Below, piece by piece: positions 15,239-24,714 of a stretch of DNA of 64,000 bases. The position numbers were made by a program, and so were the translations under genes. The DNA lies in the NCBI RefSeq assembly GCF_024662015.1, contig NZ_CP102480.1, forward strand, positions 3,404,501 to 3,468,500, in the 5' to 3' direction. Below the pieces are notes generated by a model, which saw only the letters and a program-made list of their open reading frames with translations, made no database searches and was not told the origin of the DNA. Within the stretch, counting starts at the first letter, position 1. Every line of letters starts with the position of its first letter. The stretch comes from Nisaea acidiphila (lineage in GTDB: Bacteria; Pseudomonadota; Alphaproteobacteria; Thalassobaculales; Thalassobaculaceae).

Positions 15239-17235
15239 GTTCCTTCAGTGTCAGGGTCCAGAGGCAATCGGAGCGTGAAGGCAGCTCCTCCGCCGGGGCG
15301 ATCCGCATAGGTAATCGTGCCGCCATGAGCGCTGAGGATCGCCCGGACGAGAAACAGGCCCAATCCGGCGCCTGTCCCGCCGGACCCGCTCCGGGAGCCG
15401 CGGTAGTATCGCTCGAACACCCGCTCCCGGTCGGTTTCGGGGACACCAGGCCCCCTGTCCATCACTTCGATTTCTATCTGCGAGCCTGCCGCGTGCACGT
15501 GGGTCTCTACAGGCGATGTCTCGGGCGAGTATTTGGCGGCATTGTCGATCACATTGCTGACAGCGATCTCGATCAGACGGGGGTCGACAGTCATAAGCAG
15601 AGGACCTTCCGGCAGGTCGAGTTCAAACTGCCGCGTGGCATGGGCCGCGCGGATCGTGGCGATGACCTCTCCAACCAGTTTGCCCGCTTCAAGCCGCTCT
15701 TTGCGCAACTGCATCTGGCCGCCGCGGATCCGCTCGTCGATGAGGCAGGTGTCGATCATGCGCCGCAACCGGCGGACCGCTGCACGGCCCCTGTCGAGTC
15801 GACCCCGGCTCGCTGGGGCCCCGCGCGCGAGGTTCTGGATCATATTGTCGATGATCGCCAATGGATTGCGAAATTCGTGACCAACCATGACAACGAATTG
15901 CTGTTGAAGGCGTTGGGCCTCGCGCTCTCGTATGACCGCAGCGTCGAGGTCAGCGGTACGCGCGGCGACACGGTGCTCAAGCAGCGCTTCATGCTCGCGG
16001 GCCGCTGTCAGAGCCTCATGCTGGATTCGATCCTTGTCTTTTTGGATGCGACCGAGACGCTGCAGGAGCAAGTAAGCGAACATTATCATCTCGAACACAG
16101 AAGCGAGTTGGGAGACGGTCAGTGTGAATACGTTCGTCGGAACGAGGCCTATATCCCGAAGCCAACCGATGGGAACGACGATCAGGATCCCGAGCCAGGT
16201 GAGCATGAGCGGCCGCGCTCCCGCCACGCCCCGGACCATGCCTACGATGGTCAATGCTCCGATAGCGCAAGCGCAGGGCAGTACAACCGCGCTGACGAGT
16301 CGGTTGGCCCAGTAACCGAGATCCGTTGGGACGGCAAGACAGACGGCCATGAGCAGGACGCCGCTTGCTGACATACCCCAAAAGATCCAGTGCGCGAGCT
16401 TGGGAACCTGCGACGTTGCCAGAAAGGCGGCCGCGAAGGCGAATGTCGTCGTCAAAGTCATCGCAACGAAGAAGTGTCCGACAGAAGGGTGATGCAGCGG
16501 AGTATTCGGCCAGAGATAGCCAGGTCCGCTTCCAGCCAGAATCGCCCAAACCCCCGTATGTGCCACCAGGTTGGCGATATAGATGAGATAGATGCTCTCT
16601 CGCGTGACTCCGAAGAGACCGATGGCAGACAGTGTCAAGACGGCAATGACACCGAAATAGAAGGTCTGAAGAGCAAGAAAAAGCCGCTCCTCCGAGAGCA
16701 ACCAGTCGAGCTTTCGGAGTTTCAGATCCAAGGTCATTGTGCTGCTTGTTTTGCCCTTGACCAGCAGCACGGTTTGGCCCGGCGGGAGATCTATCGGTGC
16801 GATGTGGAACCGGCTGCGAAAAGGCGATTGGTCCGGGACCATGTCGCCGAGTTCCGTCAATGGTTCCAGATGTCCTGACGACGTCAGAATGTCGACTTGC
16901 AGCCGATCGAAATTCGGCAGCTCAAGGCTCAGATACCATCGGCCCGCCGCATCAGGCGTCACGTCCAGCGCAATTCTGGCCCAGAGTGTTTCGGGGATGT
17001 ATCCGAGACTGTAGACTGCGTCCTCTTCGATCGCGCCGGGCTCTGAGAGCCGCTGGAGGGCCTCGTCCGGCGACAGCTCGCCTTGCGGGTCCATCACGAT
17101 CTTCCTTGGGATCAGCGGGATGGATATGTCCTGCTGCGTAACATGGACCGCATCTTTTCTGTCGGCGGCAGAGGCGTGGCTCGCGCCGAGGACAGCGCAG
17201 GCCAAGATGAGCGCGAGCTTGAATAGCAGACGCAT
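15235..17235 (-). CDS. 7TM-DISM hybrid sensor histidine kinase
   Basis: 666 residues. A signal peptide (1-23) precedes a periplasmic 7TMR-DISMED2-like beta domain (about 30-175), a fold thought to bind carbohydrate-like ligands. Seven membrane helices lie at about 185-395. A coiled coil (400-445) leads to a HisKA domain with phospho-acceptor His453 in VGHEFRNPLA. The ATPase domain has the N box IDNAAKYSP near 563-571, the G1 box DRGPGVPE and the G2 box GAGLGLFLV. It is upstream of and coupled to the response regulator. The input suggests sensing of a sugar or surface cue. Confidence 0.9.
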   Translation of the reverse strand: MRLLFKLALILACAVLGASHASAADRKDAVHVTQQDISIPLIPRKIVMDPQGELSPDEALQRLSEPGAIEEDAVYSLGYIPETLWARIALDVTPDAAGRWYLSLELPNFDRLQVDILTSSGHLEPLTELGDMVPDQSPFRSRFHIAPIDLPPGQTVLLVKGKTSSTMTLDLKLRKLDWLLSEERLFLALQTFYFGVIAVLTLSAIGLFGVTRESIYLIYIANLVAHTGVWAILAGSGPGYLWPNTPLHHPSVGHFFVAMTLTTTFAFAAAFLATSQVPKLAHWIFWGMSASGVLLMAVCLAVPTDLGYWANRLVSAVVLPCACAIGALTIVGMVRGVAGARPLMLTWLGILIVVPIGWLRDIGLVPTNVFTLTVSQLASVFEMIMFAYLLLQRLGRIQKDKDRIQHEALTAAREHEALLEHRVAARTADLDAAVIREREAQRLQQQFVVMVGHEFRNPLAIIDNMIQNLARGAPASRGRLDRGRAAVRRLRRMIDTCLIDERIRGGQMQLRKERLEAGKLVGEVIATIRAAHATRQFELDLPEGPLLMTVDPRLIEIAVSNVIDNAAKYSPETSPVETHVHAAGSQIEIEVMDRGPGVPETDRERVFERYYRGSRSGSGGTGAGLGLFLVRAILSAHGGTITYADRPGGGAAFTLRLPLDPDTEGT

Positions 17236-17527
17236 GATGCTCCCGGTGAGCTAGGAGAGGAGTGAACAGACAGGCACAGTTTTACATATCAAAATACGCC
17301 GATAGTCTGAAATTGCATGCTATTTTCAGGTGAATTCGAATCTATGTGCGAGATGCCGTGAGGAATAGGCTCCGCGGTCGAACTCTTTCGGCTACCCGTT
17401 CGTTGCATTGTCTTCTTTCAAGGGTGTTGGAACGTTCCGTGCTTCGATGACCTCTCCTCAACCGGTTGATCCGGACGGAGCAGTTCGGTTGCAGCGGTCC
17501 AGGATCGGACACTGAGCGAAGAGGGCG
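17236..17527. other. Gap between the histidine kinase and the RTX gene
   Basis: About 290 bases. It contains the promoter side of the kinase operon and the 3' flank of the large repeat gene, both on the minus strand. I see no ORF, and no strong terminator after the RTX gene. Confidence 0.3.
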
Positions 17528-20500
17528 CTACCCCAGGTCCCATCCTGTCGAGGCTTCGATGTCGGTCTTGGAGACGCCGATGATCGTGACGGTGCCGCCA
17601 TCGGAAAAGGTGACGATTGTCGAGCCGCTGCTCTCGGTGCCGCTGGCGACGCCGAGGCCGTTCTGCAGCGCGAGCGTGTCGGTGCCTGCCGTGAAGTCGC
17701 TCAGCTGATCGTCGCCGCCGCCGAACTCGAAGACGAAACTGTCCGCGCCCTCGCCGCCGACCAGGGTGTCATTGCCGAGATTGCCGACGATCAGGTCGTT
17801 GCCGCCGCCGCCGACGATCATATCGTTGTCCTGGCCGCCATAGAGCTGGTCGTCGCCGAGATTTCCGGCGAGTGTGTCGTTCCCTTGGTTGCCATAGAGG
17901 ATGTCGTTGTCCTGTCCGCCATAAAGCGCATCCTCGTTCTCGCCGCCGAACAATGTATCGCCGCCGCGGTTGCCATAGAGCACGTCGTCGTCGTTGTTTC
18001 CGAGCACGGTATCGCCGTCCTGGCCGCCATAGAGCGTGTCCATGCCGCCGCCGCCGAAGACGCTGTCCGCACCCTGGTTGCCGTAAAGGATGTCCTCGCC
18101 GTAGCCGGAGCCGATCGTGTCGTCCCCGCCGCCGCCGGCCAGCGTGTCGTCCTCCGCACCGAGCGAGATGAATTGCTGCGCATCGTCGCCGACGACATAG
18201 TTCTGGCCCGCTCCGCCGGTGACGGTGGCATTGCCCACGATGGCGGCGAACTCGATATTGTCGAGCTGCAGGTTCGGGCTTGACGTCGTCGGCAGTTGGC
18301 GAAGGTCGATGACGAAGGCCTCCGACTGCGTCCCGCCACTGATTCCGGTAATGACGATGGGCTCGGAAAGGGAGCTGGACGTGGTCGTCGGAATGATGGT
18401 GCGCACGTCCAGTGTGGTCGTCGCGGCAAGATCGTTCAAGTAGGTCTGGGCGCCGCCAATCAGATCCGTCTCGGCGGTGCTGTCCCGGTTATCGATGGCG
18501 GTGACTAGAGTGGACAGCGCGTCGGTCCCGGACTGTGCCGTCGACGGCCCCTCGGAGGTGATGGAGACCGAGGGCGGTAGCGTGGCGGTGACCACGTTGC
18601 CGTTATTGCCTGTGCCCTCGACGATGGCGGCCGAGCCAGACGTTGAGCCGTTGTTGCTGATTGTCCGTGCCCCGCCCGTCGCCGTGTCCGTCGGATCGTC
18701 CACAACCGTCACTGGTCCGGAAGAGCCGCCACCGCCGGAGGATCCACCGCCACCGGAGCCGCCACTGCTCGCGGGGACGGCGGAGAAGGTGAGTGTGTAC
18801 CCTTCGCCCGCTTCCACGGAGACGAGCAGCGGGCCGGAAGTGTCCTGCAGAAACAGGGTCCGGCCATTGCCGAGATCGATGCTACTGCCGAGCTGTTGGC
18901 CATCGAGGTCCTGGACGCTGGAGGAGTCGACGGAGATGGAGTCGCCGGCTTCCAGGCCGACAATCGTGTCGCCGTTGAAGGCGTCCACAGCGCTTATGAA
19001 TTCGTCGGCGCCGGCCCCTCCGATCAACGAATCGGTGCCGGCACCTCCCCGTAGCAGGTCATCGCCCGCGCCGCCGCTCAGAACGTCATTGCCGTCGCCG
19101 CCTCTGAGCGTGTCTTTGCCGGCGCCGCCATCGATGGTGTCGCCCCCCGCGCTGCCGGTAAGGCCCTGATCCCCGGCGCTCCCGGTGACGATGAAATGAT
19201 CCAGCCCGGTATCGCCGGCACTGAGTCCGGTGTTGACCGCCTGCGCCGCCGTCAGTGTGACGGTCTGTGCGGTGCTGTCTCCCGACGTGGCGAGGGTCTC
19301 GACCGCGCCGAGAGACGCGTCCGTCACCGATCCGGTGGCGGTCAGGGTGATCGTGTTGGCTCCGGCGGCGTTCAATGTGCCGGTGAAGTCGCCGAGCTGG
19401 TTCGCCGTCATCGTCGCCGAGCCGCCGCTCGCGAGGGAGAGGTTCTCGATCCCGGAGATGGTGGCGCCGGAGAGATTTCCGCCATCGCCGACCGAGAGCG
19501 TGTCGTTGACCGTGCCGTCGCCGGTCAACGTGCCCGTTAGCGCGAGCGTTCCGGTATCGAAGGTGATGGCATCGGAGGCTGCGGTGGCGCTGACGGTATG
19601 CCCCGCATCGGTGATCGTGATCGTGCGGGCGTCGGTGCTCGAATCGCCGGCGACATAGCTCTCGATCGCGTTTGCCGTCGAGAAATTGCCGTCGCCGGAA
19701 AGCGTCACGGTCTCGGTCCCGGCCGCCGTGACGGTGCCGGTGAAACCGTTGAATTGCGACACCGTCATTGTGACGGAGGCATCGGAGCCAAGCGACAGAT
19801 CCTCGATTTCGCTGAGGGTGGCTCCGGAAACATTCGCACCGGTGGCGAGCTGCAGCACGTCGTTCGTCGAGCCCTCACCGGTCAGTGTCCCGGTATAGGT
19901 GAGGCCGCCGGCATTGAAGGTGACCGCGTCGGTCCCGGAATTGGCCGTGACGCTGGTCGTGACCGTGCCGCTGCCGCCGAGCGTGATGGTGCGTGTATTG
20001 CTGCCGTCGTCGCCGACGGCATAGGTTTCGATGGCGCCGAACGTCGTGAAATCGCCGTTCTCGGAAATGTTTACGGTCTGACTGCCGGGCGCCGCCGTGC
20101 TTGTGAAGCCGGCATGCTGCGTGGTGGTCATGCTGATCGACGCGCCGTCCGCGATCGAGAGGACCTCGAAATTGCTGAGCGTGGCGCCGGTGAAGTCGTC
20201 TCCGTCATCGCCGACCAGCGTGTCCGTGCCCCCGCTGCCGCCGTTGATCGTGCCGGTCAGGTTATCGATCATGGTGTGGGACGCGACCGACTGGCTGGCG
20301 CCGGCGCTTCCGGTCACGTTCTGTGCGACATCGCTGATCGTGAAGGTGAAGGCGTCGTTCAGGACAAAGGTTTCGATATCGCCGCTGCCCGCGAATGTGC
20401 TGTCGCCGTCGGCAGAGTCGAGAGTGATTTGATCGCTGTTGCCGCCGGCGGAGATGAAAAGGAAGCCGTCATACTGGGCCTCGGTCATCGTCACCGAGCC

Positions 20501-22456
20501 CGAGACCTCCAGGAACGCGAAGTTCGAGACGGTTGCGTTCGCGAGACTGTCGCCGGTGTCGAGCACAAGCGCGTCGCTTCCGCCGGCGCCGCCGTTCAGA
20601 GTTCCGGTGAGCGCGTCCACCGAGGCGGAGGACTGCACCGTCTGCTTCGCCCCCGCGTTGCCGGTCACGTTCTGACCGGCGGCGCCGACAGTGAAGGTAA
20701 AGGCATCGTTCAGAACGTAACTTTCGATCTCGGCGCCGCCGGTCACGCTGTCGTCGCCGCCCGCCGAGGCGAGCGTGATGCTGTTCGTACCGGTCCCGTT
20801 GATCGCAGTGCTGAAGGCGTCGTGCTGGGCGCCCGTCATCGTCGCGTTCACACCGTCGTTCAGCGTCAGGGACTCGAAATTCGAGAGCACGAAACCCGTG
20901 GTCGTGAAGTCGCCGCCCTGCGCCAGGATCAGCGTGTCCGCGCCGCCGCCGCCATTCGCCACCGTGCCGGTGGCGATATGGCCCGACTGGGCGATGGTCA
21001 GGGTCTCGTTGCCGCTGCCGAAGGTGATGCCGGGCGAGAGGTTGGTGCCGTCGGTGGTGTCGAAGCCTGAGGCGGTGGTGCTGGCAGACGTGAGGTCGGT
21101 GATATTGATCGTCACCGTGTCGGCGGTGCCGTCCTCGGTGCCGTCGTTCGGGGTCACCGTCAGCGTGACCGCGGAGGTGCTCCCCGCGTCCGGGGTGAAG
21201 GTGATCTTCGAGGTGTCGTTGAGATAGCTGTTGAGGGCGCTTGCCGACCCGGAGAGGGTCATCGTGCCGGTGCCGGAATTGGCGACGGTCACGCCGTCGA
21301 CGGTGCCGTTCCCGTCCGTTGTCGCGATGGTGGCGGAATTGTCGACCGCGAGCGTGAGGGTGATCGAGTCGTTGTCCGAGTCGGAGATATCGTAGGCGGA
21401 GAGATCGATCGCGCTATTGGAGGAGGCTTCGTTGACGGTGGCATCGGCGGGGGCGCCGCCGAGCTCCGGTTTGTTGTTCGTGACGGCGGTGAAGTTGATC
21501 GTGTCGACCAATGCGCTCCAGCTCTGACCAGCTCCGTAGCCGATTGTAAAACCGCTGATCGATGTCCATGCCGGATTGGGACTGATATCGACACCGCTGC
21601 CGTCCACCGACGTATCGCTAAGCGTGGTCGCCGCGCCGCCTGTGCCACCGGATCCCGGCGCTCCGCCCGTAAAGGGTGTGAACGTGAAGATGCTACCGTT
21701 GTTCGCCTCGTTGGCAGTCGCAAATCGGAAGCCCGTGACAGTGACGGGACTCCCGAAGGCGAAGGTGATCTCGGCATTTGACGCGATTTGTGCGGAGGGG
21801 AAGAGTACTTTCCCTGCCGTACCGCCAGAGCCAGAGACCTCGAGGAGACCTAAGTTGTTGGTATCGTTTTGCAAAGACGCGGTCAGCGTCGTGGTGCTGT
21901 CGTCGGCCGTCGTTGTGACCGTTTTGTCGCTGCTGTCGGTGTCGCTGTCGAAGGTGAAGGTCGGCAATCGGTGCGGATAGGCGGCGAGCGCGTCCGCGCC
22001 GAAGAGCGCCGCGGCGGCGGGCAGTCCGTCCCAGCCCACGCCGGCGCCGAGATCGGCCGTCGCGGCCGCGACCTTCACGCCGAGGAGCGTGCGCAGGGTA
22101 GCGACGAATTCGGCGCCGATTTCGCCGGCGCCGGTGGCACAGGAGACGAGGACCACCCGGGCCGCGGGCGACAAGGCCCGGGCGATGCGCCGGAGCGCGT
22201 CCCGCTCACACAGCAGCCGGCCGCGATCGACCCGCGTTCCGCAGAGCCGAATGGCGCCGGGAGCGCCATGGGCCACGATCACGAGTTCGTCTATCTCCGG
22301 CGCATCCGGCAGGGATGCGGCAATCTCCTCAAGTGGATTACCGCTCCCGCTCAGGTTGCGTATCCGGACCGGCGCGATCACGCCGGCCTGGAAAACGACC
22401 GGATCGCGAACTGCGGAATCTAAAAACAAGAATTTCTTGCACGCAGCAGTATTCAT
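17528..22456 (-). CDS. Giant DUF4347-RTX calcium-binding surface protein
   Basis: About 1642 residues from the ATG at 22456. Layout: DUF4347 domain (1-155, with VAHGAPG His63 and VSCATGAG Cys106); a beta-sandwich-like segment; a cadherin-like repeat (about 340-452); seven or so tandem Thr/Ser/Gly-rich repeats (about 455-1070) with a recurrent MTxxQ(H/F)xGFTxT core; a first RTX block (1094-1155, GGxGxDxLxGG); a Gly/Ser linker (1227-1246); a second RTX block (1430-1582) with the variant GNxGxDxLYGGQDxD; and a short tail ending WDLG. It is very acidic, with almost no Cys outside the first domain. No N-terminal signal peptide is seen, so export by a type I system is expected, but none is encoded in the window. 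Probably an adhesin or biofilm matrix protein. Confidence 0.85.
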   Translation of the reverse strand: MNTAACKKFLFLDSAVRDPVVFQAGVIAPVRIRNLSGSGNPLEEIAASLPDAPEIDELVIVAHGAPGAIRLCGTRVDRGRLLCERDALRRIARALSPAARVVLVSCATGAGEIGAEFVATLRTLLGVKVAAATADLGAGVGWDGLPAAAALFGADALAAYPHRLPTFTFDSDTDSSDKTVTTTADDSTTTLTASLQNDTNNLGLLEVSGSGGTAGKVLFPSAQIASNAEITFAFGSPVTVTGFRFATANEANNGSIFTFTPFTGGAPGSGGTGGAATTLSDTSVDGSGVDISPNPAWTSISGFTIGYGAGQSWSALVDTINFTAVTNNKPELGGAPADATVNEASSNSAIDLSAYDISDSDNDSITLTLAVDNSATIATTDGNGTVDGVTVANSGTGTMTLSGSASALNSYLNDTSKITFTPDAGSTSAVTLTVTPNDGTEDGTADTVTINITDLTSASTTASGFDTTDGTNLSPGITFGSGNETLTIAQSGHIATGTVANGGGGADTLILAQGGDFTTTGFVLSNFESLTLNDGVNATMTGAQHDAFSTAINGTGTNSITLASAGGDDSVTGGAEIESYVLNDAFTFTVGAAGQNVTGNAGAKQTVQSSASVDALTGTLNGGAGGSDALVLDTGDSLANATVSNFAFLEVSGSVTMTEAQYDGFLFISAGGNSDQITLDSADGDSTFAGSGDIETFVLNDAFTFTISDVAQNVTGSAGASQSVASHTMIDNLTGTINGGSGGTDTLVGDDGDDFTGATLSNFEVLSIADGASISMTTTQHAGFTSTAAPGSQTVNISENGDFTTFGAIETYAVGDDGSNTRTITLGGSGTVTTSVTANSGTDAVTFNAGGLTYTGTLTGEGSTNDVLQLATGANVSGATLSEIEDLSLGSDASVTMTVSQFNGFTGTVTAAGTETVTLSGDGNFSTANAIESYVAGDSSTDARTITITDAGHTVSATAASDAITFDTGTLALTGTLTGDGTVNDTLSVGDGGNLSGATISGIENLSLASGGSATMTANQLGDFTGTLNAAGANTITLTATGSVTDASLGAVETLATSGDSTAQTVTLTAAQAVNTGLSAGDTGLDHFIVTGSAGDQGLTGSAGGDTIDGGAGKDTLRGGDGNDVLSGGAGDDLLRGGAGTDSLIGGAGADEFISAVDAFNGDTIVGLEAGDSISVDSSSVQDLDGQQLGSSIDLGNGRTLFLQDTSGPLLVSVEAGEGYTLTFSAVPASSGGSGGGGSSGGGGSSGPVTVVDDPTDTATGGARTISNNGSTSGSAAIVEGTGNNGNVVTATLPPSVSITSEGPSTAQSGTDALSTLVTAIDNRDSTAETDLIGGAQTYLNDLAATTTLDVRTIIPTTTSSSLSEPIVITGISGGTQSEAFVIDLRQLPTTSSPNLQLDNIEFAAIVGNATVTGGAGQNYVVGDDAQQFISLGAEDDTLAGGGGDDTIGSGYGEDILYGNQGADSVFGGGGMDTLYGGQDGDTVLGNNDDDVLYGNRGGDTLFGGENEDALYGGQDNDILYGNQGNDTLAGNLGDDQLYGGQDNDMIVGGGGNDLIVGNLGNDTLVGGEGADSFVFEFGGGDDQLSDFTAGTDTLALQNGLGVASGTESSGSTIVTFSDGGTVTIIGVSKTDIEASTGWDLG

Positions 22457-22986
22457 GTTCCCGTATCCCCAAGAGCCTACCGGGCGCAATTCCAGTCGGA
22501 CATTGGCTGCGCGGCCGATATATCGAATTTCCTATGAAAATCAGACTTTTGAAATTTCGAGTCAATGTCTCAAATGTAACAAGATGTGACAGAATTAAGT
22601 CTGCAATTGACTTATAATTTCCGATAAATAAAAACATACTCTTGAAAAAGCAGCGTCCTGAGATTTTGCGTTGACTTCAATTGACTTGCGGAATTTATAT
22701 TTATGCCGCAGGCGAGTTTGCTCTTACTCAAGCCCGTCCCATTCCGGAGCGTGCGGTCAAGCGGGGATTCACGTGGGCGTTCCGGGTAAAATCACTAAAA
22801 AAATACGTCTAATAATTCTTTATATAGGTGCTGCTGATCGCGATGCGCGAGCCGATGTCGAGTGTGGGAACCCAGGCCACCACGGCCAGATCGTGCATGG
22901 AACCATATGTTGCCTCGCCGGGTCCGGAACCGCAGTGCCATGGTCCGGCATCTGCCGCGCCTTTGTCGCAGGAAGGAAAGTTCCAA
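22457..22986. promoter_or_regulatory. Divergent control region with tandem TGTnAC repeats
   Basis: AT-rich gap between the RTX gene (minus) and the first collar module (plus). At 22565-22593 three near-repeats start with ATGT: ATGTCTCAA, ATGTAACAAG and ATGTGACAGA. TGTAAC at 22575 and TGTGAC at 22585 are 10 bases apart, the spacing used by OmpR-family dimers. A similar pair lies upstream of the second module at 25604-25619. AGGAAGGAAAG just before 22987 is the ribosome-binding site of the first gene. No ORF here looks real. Confidence 0.4.
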
Positions 22987-23322
22987 ATGTCCGTTGCCCC
23001 GACCAGCCTCTACATGCTCCGGGCGGAGCATTTCAGCGACAAGATCGGTCACCGCTTCGATCTTGAGACGCCGGCAGGTACGGCGCCCCTGGTGCTGGCG
23101 AAAGTCGATGCCGGAACGGAGCCGATCTTCAGCGGCACGGACCGCGTGCCCTTCACGCTGGTCTTCATCGGCCCGCACGCCGAGCCGGGCACCGGGCACT
23201 GCATGATGAACCTCCGCCACCGGACGCTCGGCCTGATCGAGGGCATCTTCATCGGCCCCAATCTCGGGACCATGGAGACCGAATGGGGCAAGGGCCAGAT
23301 CTGGTCCGCCACCTTCACCTGA
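22987..23322 (+). CDS. DUF6916-like protein, module 1
   Basis: 111 residues from the ATG at 22987, which has a strong AGGAAGGAAAG upstream; the longer frame is not needed. A compact beta-rich protein (FTLVFIGPH, HRTLGLIEGIFIGPNLG) of the type found next to tail-collar proteins in proteobacteria, now called DUF6916. No signal peptide or membrane segment. Function unknown; position suggests an accessory or folding partner of the collar proteins. The protein is identical to the copy at 25781 because both lie in an exact 405-bp repeat. Confidence 0.75.
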   Translation: MSVAPTSLYMLRAEHFSDKIGHRFDLETPAGTAPLVLAKVDAGTEPIFSGTDRVPFTLVFIGPHAEPGTGHCMMNLRHRTLGLIEGIFIGPNLGTMETEWGKGQIWSATFT

Positions 23323-23391
23323 GAGGAGGACGACCATGCCCACCGATCCATTCTGCGGCGAGATCCATCTCTTCGGGTTCGACTTCGCGCC
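22987..23391 (+). repeat. Exact 405-bp direct repeat, copy 1
   Basis: The stretch is identical base for base to 25781-26185. It covers the whole DUF6916-like gene, the 13-base spacer with GAGAGGAGG, and the first 56 bases of the type-A collar gene. Flanking sequence on both sides is unrelated. The repeats are 2794 bases apart, start to start. Confidence 0.95.
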
Positions 23392-23989
23392 CAGAGACTG
23401 GGCCTTTTGCAACGGCGCGGCGTACGACATCGGTCAGAATCAAGCCTTATATTCCCTCATCTTTACTCTTTACGGCGACCGGTCCGAGGATTGGAGGAAC
23501 CCGATCCCACTGCTGCCAAATCTGACGAGCCGGGCGCCGGTCGGCATCGATGCGGTTGAAGACAAAGACCACAATTGGACGATCACGACGCCCGTCGGCA
23601 GGGTCGCGGGATCGGAACAAATCGTGCTGACGGAAGAGACCATGCCGTTGCACGGTCATTCGGCAAGTTTTTCCGGCGAGCCGGCTGAAGGGGCCGCCAT
23701 TCGGGCAAGCCAGAATCTGGCGACGCTGTCGGAACCATCGGAGGGGGCTTATCTCGCCGTGCCGCGTCCCAACACATTCATTCAAACAGCGACTTACGGA
23801 TATAAGGACTGGCCGAACGGCGACGACTCGCTGGTTGATGTCGGAGGCGTGTCAGGGGGCGTTTCGAGTTTTGCGGGGGGCGTGGAGCTCGAGACAGCAG
23901 GCTCTGGCGTTCCGATTGACATTCGCAATCCATTTCTTGCCATGAGTTATTGTATCGCCCTCGTTGGTGACTACCCGAGCCGTGGTTAA
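23336..23989 (+). CDS. Phage-tail-collar (MdpB-like) protein, type A, module 1
   Basis: 217 residues. The N-terminus (GEIHLFGFDFAPRDWAFCNG) is the tail-collar/microcystin-dependent-protein signature, followed by SLIFTLYG and LLPNLTSRAPVG. A mid-protein MPLHGHSASF carries the PxHxHxAxF motif shared by all six collar proteins here. The C-terminus (NPFLAMSYCIALVGDYPSR) is also family-typical. Cys25 and Cys206 are at positions conserved in all six. No signal peptide. In phages such domains form short tail fibres; in free-standing bacterial genes the role is not settled. GAGAGGAGG precedes the start. Confidence 0.85.
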   Translation: MPTDPFCGEIHLFGFDFAPRDWAFCNGAAYDIGQNQALYSLIFTLYGDRSEDWRNPIPLLPNLTSRAPVGIDAVEDKDHNWTITTPVGRVAGSEQIVLTEETMPLHGHSASFSGEPAEGAAIRASQNLATLSEPSEGAYLAVPRPNTFIQTATYGYKDWPNGDDSLVDVGGVSGGVSSFAGGVELETAGSGVPIDIRNPFLAMSYCIALVGDYPSRG

Positions 23990-24042
23990 AATGTTGGAAA
24001 GCAATCAACCATTTGCGTCAAACGTGGTCGAAAGGTTCTCTG

Positions 24043-24669
24043 ATGGGGTATAAATCTCTTGTAGGAGAAATCATCCAAGTCGGATTTCCCTTTTCGCCAT
24101 TAAACTTTTGCTACTGCTTCGGACAGGAAATAGACATCAGCCAGCATCAGGCACTTTATTCATTAATCGGCACGATCTACGGGGGTGACGGACGTGTGTG
24201 TTTCAATGTTCCCGATTTGCGTATGCGGTCCCCGATCGGTGTCGATAGTAACTCGGACGATCTGTACTTCAGCAATGTCGGTTTCAAGTGGGGGTACGCG
24301 GAGGTTGAACTCACAGAAAGCGTGATGCCGCAACATTCTCATGAGGCAACTTTTTTCCCGGACAATGAAAAGTCCCAGGCACGTGTTGTCGCGACGAAAA
24401 CGCTGGCGACCGAGCCGAGTTCAGAGGGCGGCTACCAGATCGCCACGCAGAGGTCCAATCCGTCGGCATCCGGGAGCTTCGGCTTCGTTCCGCCGGAAGG
24501 TGCCGAGCCGACTGTTGAACTGGGGGGCATGATCGGCGGCGGTGGCGAAGCGGCGGGAAATGTAAGTATCGAGCATTACGGTGGACAACAAGCGGTGCAG
24601 ATGCGCAGCCCGTGCCTCGTCATAAATTTCGCCATCTGCTTCGATGGCTACTACCCGCATCGGCCGTGA
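24043..24669 (+). CDS. Phage-tail-collar protein, type B, module 1
   Basis: 208 residues from the ATG at 24043 (AAAGG upstream). N-terminus GEIIQVGFPFSPLNFCYCFG, then SLIGTIYGGDGRVCFNVPDLRMRSPIG, then the MPQHSHEATF motif. A Gly-rich stretch (GGMIGGGGEAAGN) precedes the C-terminal VINFAICFDGYYPHR. It differs from types A and C but closely matches the type-B gene of module 2 (26831-27439) in motif order, which shows that whole three-gene modules were duplicated. Confidence 0.85.
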   Translation: MGYKSLVGEIIQVGFPFSPLNFCYCFGQEIDISQHQALYSLIGTIYGGDGRVCFNVPDLRMRSPIGVDSNSDDLYFSNVGFKWGYAEVELTESVMPQHSHEATFFPDNEKSQARVVATKTLATEPSSEGGYQIATQRSNPSASGSFGFVPPEGAEPTVELGGMIGGGGEAAGNVSIEHYGGQQAVQMRSPCLVINFAICFDGYYPHRP

Positions 24670-24714
24670 TCCCGCTCATGGCGACCGCGTTTTCAGATCG
24701 ACCGGAGTAAGCAG

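Noticed and set aside
17700-18170. Short repeated units in the DNA that could look like a CRISPR array
   Set aside because: The repeats are 9-codon RTX motifs in frame with the minus-strand protein. They are imperfect, and no spacers or cas genes are present.
19598-21070. 490-codon plus-strand ORF antisense to the RTX gene
   Set aside because: It mirrors the Gly/Ser/Thr-rich repeats of the RTX protein on the opposite strand. High G+C makes the antisense frame open; it has no start signal or family.
22671-22986. Prophage around the collar genes
   Set aside because: No terminase, portal, capsid, baseplate or lysis genes are seen within 15 kb, so the collar proteins are not called a prophage tail.
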